Of a stretch of 64,000 bases of DNA, positions 61,413-64,000 are shown one piece after another. The position numbers were made by a program, and so were the translations under genes. The notes under the pieces are model-generated. The model was given only the letters and a program-made list of their open reading frames with translations. It ran no database searches and was not told where the DNA came from. Origin of the DNA: Eubacterium_G segne (GTDB taxonomy: Bacteria > Bacillota > Clostridia > Lachnospirales > Lachnospiraceae). The stretch covers positions 177,418-241,417 of the forward strand of contig NZ_JACOOZ010000006.1 of the NCBI RefSeq assembly GCF_014287775.1. The letters are read 5' to 3'. The stretch's first letter is position 1. Every line of letters begins with the position of its first letter.

Positions 61413-62438
61413 ATGTCAGAAGCAAAAATCTATTATCAGGAGGATTGCAATCTTTCATTATTAGATGGTAAGACAATTGCAATTATCGGCTATGGTAGCC
61501 AGGGACACGCACATGCTTTAAACTTAAAGGAATCAGGATGCAATGTCATTATTGGTTTATATGAAGGAAGTAAGTCATGGGCTAAGGCTGAGAAGCAGGG
61601 ATTTGAAGTATTTACAGCAGCAGAAGCAGCTAAGAAGGCTGACATTATTATGATTCTTATTAATGATGAACTTCAGGCTGATATGTATAAGAAGGATATT
61701 GAGCCAAACCTTGAAGCTGGAAATATGCTTATGTTTGCTCATGGTTTCAACATTCATTACGGATGTATTAATCCTCCAAAGGATGTAGATGTAACTATGA
61801 TCGCTCCTAAGGCACCGGGACATACAGTTCGTTCAGAATATCAGGCAGGCAAGGGTACTCCTTGTTTAGTAGCTGTTGAACAGGATGCTACAGGTAAGGC
61901 TTTAGATTTAGCACTTGCATATGCTTTAGGAATTGGCGGAGCAAGAGCAGGTGTTCTTGAAACAACATTCAGAACAGAAACAGAAACAGACTTATTCGGT
62001 GAGCAGGCAGTACTTTGTGGTGGTGTTTGTGCATTAATGCAGGCTGGTTTTGAAACATTATGTGAAGCAGGATATGATCCAAGAAATGCATACTTTGAAT
62101 GTATTCATGAAATGAAGTTAATCGTTGACTTAATTTATCAGTCAGGATTTGCAGGAATGAGATATTCAATTTCAAACACAGCTGAATATGGTGATTATAT
62201 AACAGGACCTAAGATTGTAACAGAAGATACAAAGAAGGCTATGAAGCAGATTCTTTCAGATATTCAGGACGGTTCATTTGCTAAGGAATTCTTACTTGAT
62301 ATGTCACCTGCAGGACGTCAGGTACACTTCAAGATGATGAGAAAGAAAGCATCAGAACATCCATCAGAAAAAGTCGGAGAACAGATCAGAAAGCTTTACA
62401 GCTGGAACAACGAAAACGACAAATTAATCAACAACTAA
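61413..62438 (+). CDS. ilvC: Ketol-acid reductoisomerase, class I
   Basis: Converts acetolactate to dihydroxyisovalerate with NADPH in Val, Leu and Ile synthesis. The start at 61413 is preferred because the ATG at 61398 contains the GGAGG site. The 341 residues show IIGYGSQGHAHALNLKESG, MIAPKAPGHTVRSEY, the metal ligands in TETDLFGEQAVLCGG and EYGDYITGPKIV. It is followed by the second three-hairpin module. Confidence 0.96.
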   Translation: MSEAKIYYQEDCNLSLLDGKTIAIIGYGSQGHAHALNLKESGCNVIIGLYEGSKSWAKAEKQGFEVFTAAEAAKKADIIMILINDELQADMYKKDIEPNLEAGNMLMFAHGFNIHYGCINPPKDVDVTMIAPKAPGHTVRSEYQAGKGTPCLVAVEQDATGKALDLALAYALGIGGARAGVLETTFRTETETDLFGEQAVLCGGVCALMQAGFETLCEAGYDPRNAYFECIHEMKLIVDLIYQSGFAGMRYSISNTAEYGDYITGPKIVTEDTKKAMKQILSDIQDGSFAKEFLLDMSPAGRQVHFKMMRKKASEHPSEKVGEQIRKLYSWNNENDKLINN

Positions 62439-62465
62439 TCCGTTAGCAATTTTTAAGCGAAGGAT

Positions 62466-62620
62466 TATAAACCCAAAAGAACACACAGCCTTGTGCTTGC
62501 ACAAGAGGCTGTGTGTTCTTTTGGGTTTATAGGCGTGCATTTAAGGAATGCACGCCGCTTATTGATTTTCGTTTTAAAAATATCTAATTAATGAAAAAAA
62601 TAAACACGAAAATCAATAAG
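62466..62620 (+). repeat. Three-hairpin module, copy 2 (after ilvC)
   Basis: Hairpin A (62466-62531) has a perfect 26-bp base stem and the apex word TGCTTGCA. Hairpin B (62532-62556) is GGCGTGCATT-TAAGG-AATGCACGCC. Hairpin C has 14-bp arms CTTATTGATTTTCG (62558-62571) and CGAAAATCAATAAG (62607-62620) around a 35-base loop. The order, the apex and the first eight bases of the C arms equal those of the module at 46533-46640, while the stems differ in sequence but keep pairing. Confidence 0.7.
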
Positions 62621-62642
62621 AAATCCGTCGCTAAAAGCATCA

Positions 62643-62673
62643 CTTGCGCAAAAAAAAGGTACGCTTGCGCAAG
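62643..62673 (+). repeat. Fourth hairpin with TTGCGCAA arms
   Basis: CTTGCGCAA (62643-62651) and TTGCGCAAG (62665-62673) are complementary over 9 bp around a 13-base loop. Each arm contains the self-palindrome TTGCGCAA, so it is also a direct repeat. Confidence 0.6.
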
Positions 62674-62906
62674 ATCTATTGAAATATTAAAATCCCAATA
62701 ATAAAATGTGAGTGAAAGTCTTGTACGAATTATATTTGGTTTGGTGGGGGCAAGTAGACAATGAAGAACAAATAAAAAGGGGGATCAGAGGTTAGGATTA
62801 TAGCACTTATAATCAATCATAAATATTACTTGTAAGAACCCCCATTTTTAAAAATGGAACTTAGGGAGAAATTGAAGTAGTGAACAAAGGAAATGGAGGA
62901 AAAGTT
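62674..62906 (+). other. A/T-rich leader region of the last gene
   Basis: This stretch has no gene. AAAAAGGGGG (62774-62783) can pair with CCCCC-A-TTTTT (62839-62849) over a loop of about 55 bases, which resembles a terminator closing a structured leader. CCATTTTTAAAAATGG (62842-62857) is a perfect 16-base palindrome. I see no clear promoter with good spacing and no riboswitch that I can name. Confidence 0.4.
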
Positions 62907-64000
62907 ATGAGAAGGAACATTTATGGTAAAATGATTTCGGTAGTAATGGCAATGGCATTGTGTGTAACAAGTATTAATGTTTCAGCAGTGCAATCAGAGT
63001 CGGAAATCACAAAGGAAAATGCTTTAATGTCAGATAAACAGGAAATAATTGAAAATAATGACAAGAGCATTGATGATGAAGGTAGAGAAAAGCCTGTTGT
63101 AATTAAGGAAATAAAGAGTATGAGAGATGAAAATTCAAATACGTACCTTATGAGCAACGGAATGAAAAAAACAGTATATTATTCAGACAACATACGCTTT
63201 GAAGAGGATGGAAAATTAAGAAATTATAATTCAGAGTTGGTTTCCGCTGAATCACAGGATAAGAAAATCATATCTTTGGCAAAAAATATTTCCGTAAAAA
63301 ATTCAAAAAAATACAAGTATGTAAATAAGTCCGGAGATACAAAACAATATTTGCCGGAAACAATCGGGGAGGAAAGCCCGGTTCTTCTTACACAGGATGA
63401 CTACAGAATATCATTTGTACCGTTGGATGCCGGGGAGAATTCGGATGATTATGTAGAAACTAAAACCGATAAGGTATCATTAGAAACTGAAAAAATTGAG
63501 GATGCTGTAACTGGAAAGAAGGAAGAAAAAAGCATAAAGGCAGTATATGAAAACACCGGGAATGATACAAAAATAGCATATCATTCGTTAGAGCATGGAA
63601 TAAAAGAAGACATTATACTTAATGAAATTCCTGATAATAATGAATTTTTATATAAAATATGTACTGAAAATCTTGAGGTACGTCTTGATGCAGTAGGTGG
63701 TGGGATTTCATTTATTGACAAGGAAAAAGACAGTATTGTTGCGGGAATTCCGGCACCATCAATGAATGATAGTACGGGAAAAGCATACAGTGAAGATGTA
63801 CATTATGAATTAGAGAAGTCCGTTTCTGAAACAAAGGGAATAAATGCATATATATTAAAAATAGTTGTAGATAATGACTACTTGACTTCAACTGACAGAA
63901 AGTATCCTGTTACAATTGATCCGTCAGTCACATGGGAAGGAACCGGTGAATTAGGTGAGGCTTATATTTTAAAGGCAAATCCTGATGTTAATTATTATGC
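62907..64000 (+). CDS. N-terminal part of a giant secreted DNRLRE/RHS-type protein (runs off the window)
   Basis: The frame is open to the window end (364 codons), so the gene is partial at its 3' side. GGAGG lies 7 bases before the ATG. A signal peptide is clear (MRRNIYGKMISVVMAMALCV then SINVSA). An acidic spacer follows, then a beta-rich region ending in RKYPVTIDPSVTW and AYILKANPDVNYY, the lead-in usual for DNRLRE domains. In Firmicutes this type of N-terminus commonly precedes YD repeats and a variable toxin tail, as in WapA-like proteins. The toxin part is inference, as the rest is outside the window. Confidence 0.7.
   Translation, partial: MRRNIYGKMISVVMAMALCVTSINVSAVQSESEITKENALMSDKQEIIENNDKSIDDEGREKPVVIKEIKSMRDENSNTYLMSNGMKKTVYYSDNIRFEEDGKLRNYNSELVSAESQDKKIISLAKNISVKNSKKYKYVNKSGDTKQYLPETIGEESPVLLTQDDYRISFVPLDAGENSDDYVETKTDKVSLETEKIEDAVTGKKEEKSIKAVYENTGNDTKIAYHSLEHGIKEDIILNEIPDNNEFLYKICTENLEVRLDAVGGGISFIDKEKDSIVAGIPAPSMNDSTGKAYSEDVHYELEKSVSETKGINAYILKIVVDNDYLTSTDRKYPVTIDPSVTWEGTGELGEAYILKANPDVNYY

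Noticed and set aside
1..64000. CRISPR array, insertion sequence, prophage or integrase
   Set aside because: No regularly spaced repeats, transposase, integrase or phage structural gene was seen in any part of the window.

Overview
The window is a low-GC, gene-dense stretch of a strictly fermentative Gram-positive bacterium. It is most likely a butyrate-forming member of the Lachnospiraceae (Clostridia). The reasons are the complete thl-crt-hbd-bcd-etfB-etfA operon with a nearby ptb-buk pair, Lachnospiraceae-type small families (DUF5688, DUF6472, PspC), strong AGGAGG-type ribosome binding sites and sigma-A promoters with 17-bp spacers. The ptb-buk route points to a Coprococcus- or Butyrivibrio-like organism, but I cannot fix the genus. 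No rRNA, CRISPR array, insertion sequence or prophage is visible. The window is ordinary chromosome with a few accessory genes: a large secreted glycan-active protein, a gene fragment, a CapA gene and the start of an RHS/DNRLRE-type giant protein.

Layout. 0-7 kb: typA and deoC, then a 1,324-residue secreted protein joining a pectate-lyase-3-like domain to a GH18 domain. 7-16 kb: a MacB-like ABC transporter, a DUF5688 gene, tRNA-Arg(CCG), a membrane-anchored protein, thiN, an RluF-type pseudouridine synthase, ligA and an acyl-carrier-like protein. 16-20 kb: a YtrA-like GntR regulator with its ABC ATPase and DUF6449-type permease. 19.6-26 kb: ilvE, then a DUF975-MoxR-DUF58-transglutaminase operon. 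26-37 kb: the butyryl-CoA operon, a gene remnant, a purine permease and, on the minus strand, ptb-buk-pspC. 37-44 kb: a heterodimeric ABC exporter, a SpoVB-like flippase, a cysteine desulfurase and a PHP phosphatase. 44-56 kb: the lower glycolysis cluster gap-pgk-tpi-gpmI-(capA)-eno followed by secG-rnr-smpB. 56-64 kb: an aminotransferase, a DUF6472 gene, PAP2, MATE, hflX, panE, tRNA-Thr(GGT), ilvN-ilvC, and a partial giant secreted protein.

How the parts work together. Glycolysis yields acetyl-CoA and NADH. Thl, Crt, Hbd and the Bcd-Etf complex turn two acetyl-CoA into butyryl-CoA and reoxidise NADH, and Ptb and Buk then make butyrate and ATP. A strong Rex-like operator covers the -10 box of the thl promoter, and a weaker one lies upstream of gap, which suggests NADH/NAD control of both ends of the pathway.

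The most interesting signals are regulatory. (1) A near-identical palindrome (ATTGTACTA-N7-TAGTACAAT), placed exactly 3 bp after the -10 box, occurs at both the GntR-ABC operon and the MacB-like ABC gene 9 kb away, implying one ytr-like regulon. (2) A three-hairpin module with the same layout and shared sequence words follows both pgk and ilvC. (3) The eno ribosome binding site is buried in a terminator-like stem. (4) A fragment after etfA is homologous to the C-terminal domain of the secreted GH18 protein. (5) Two convergent genes carry their stop codons in the loop of a 14-bp hairpin.
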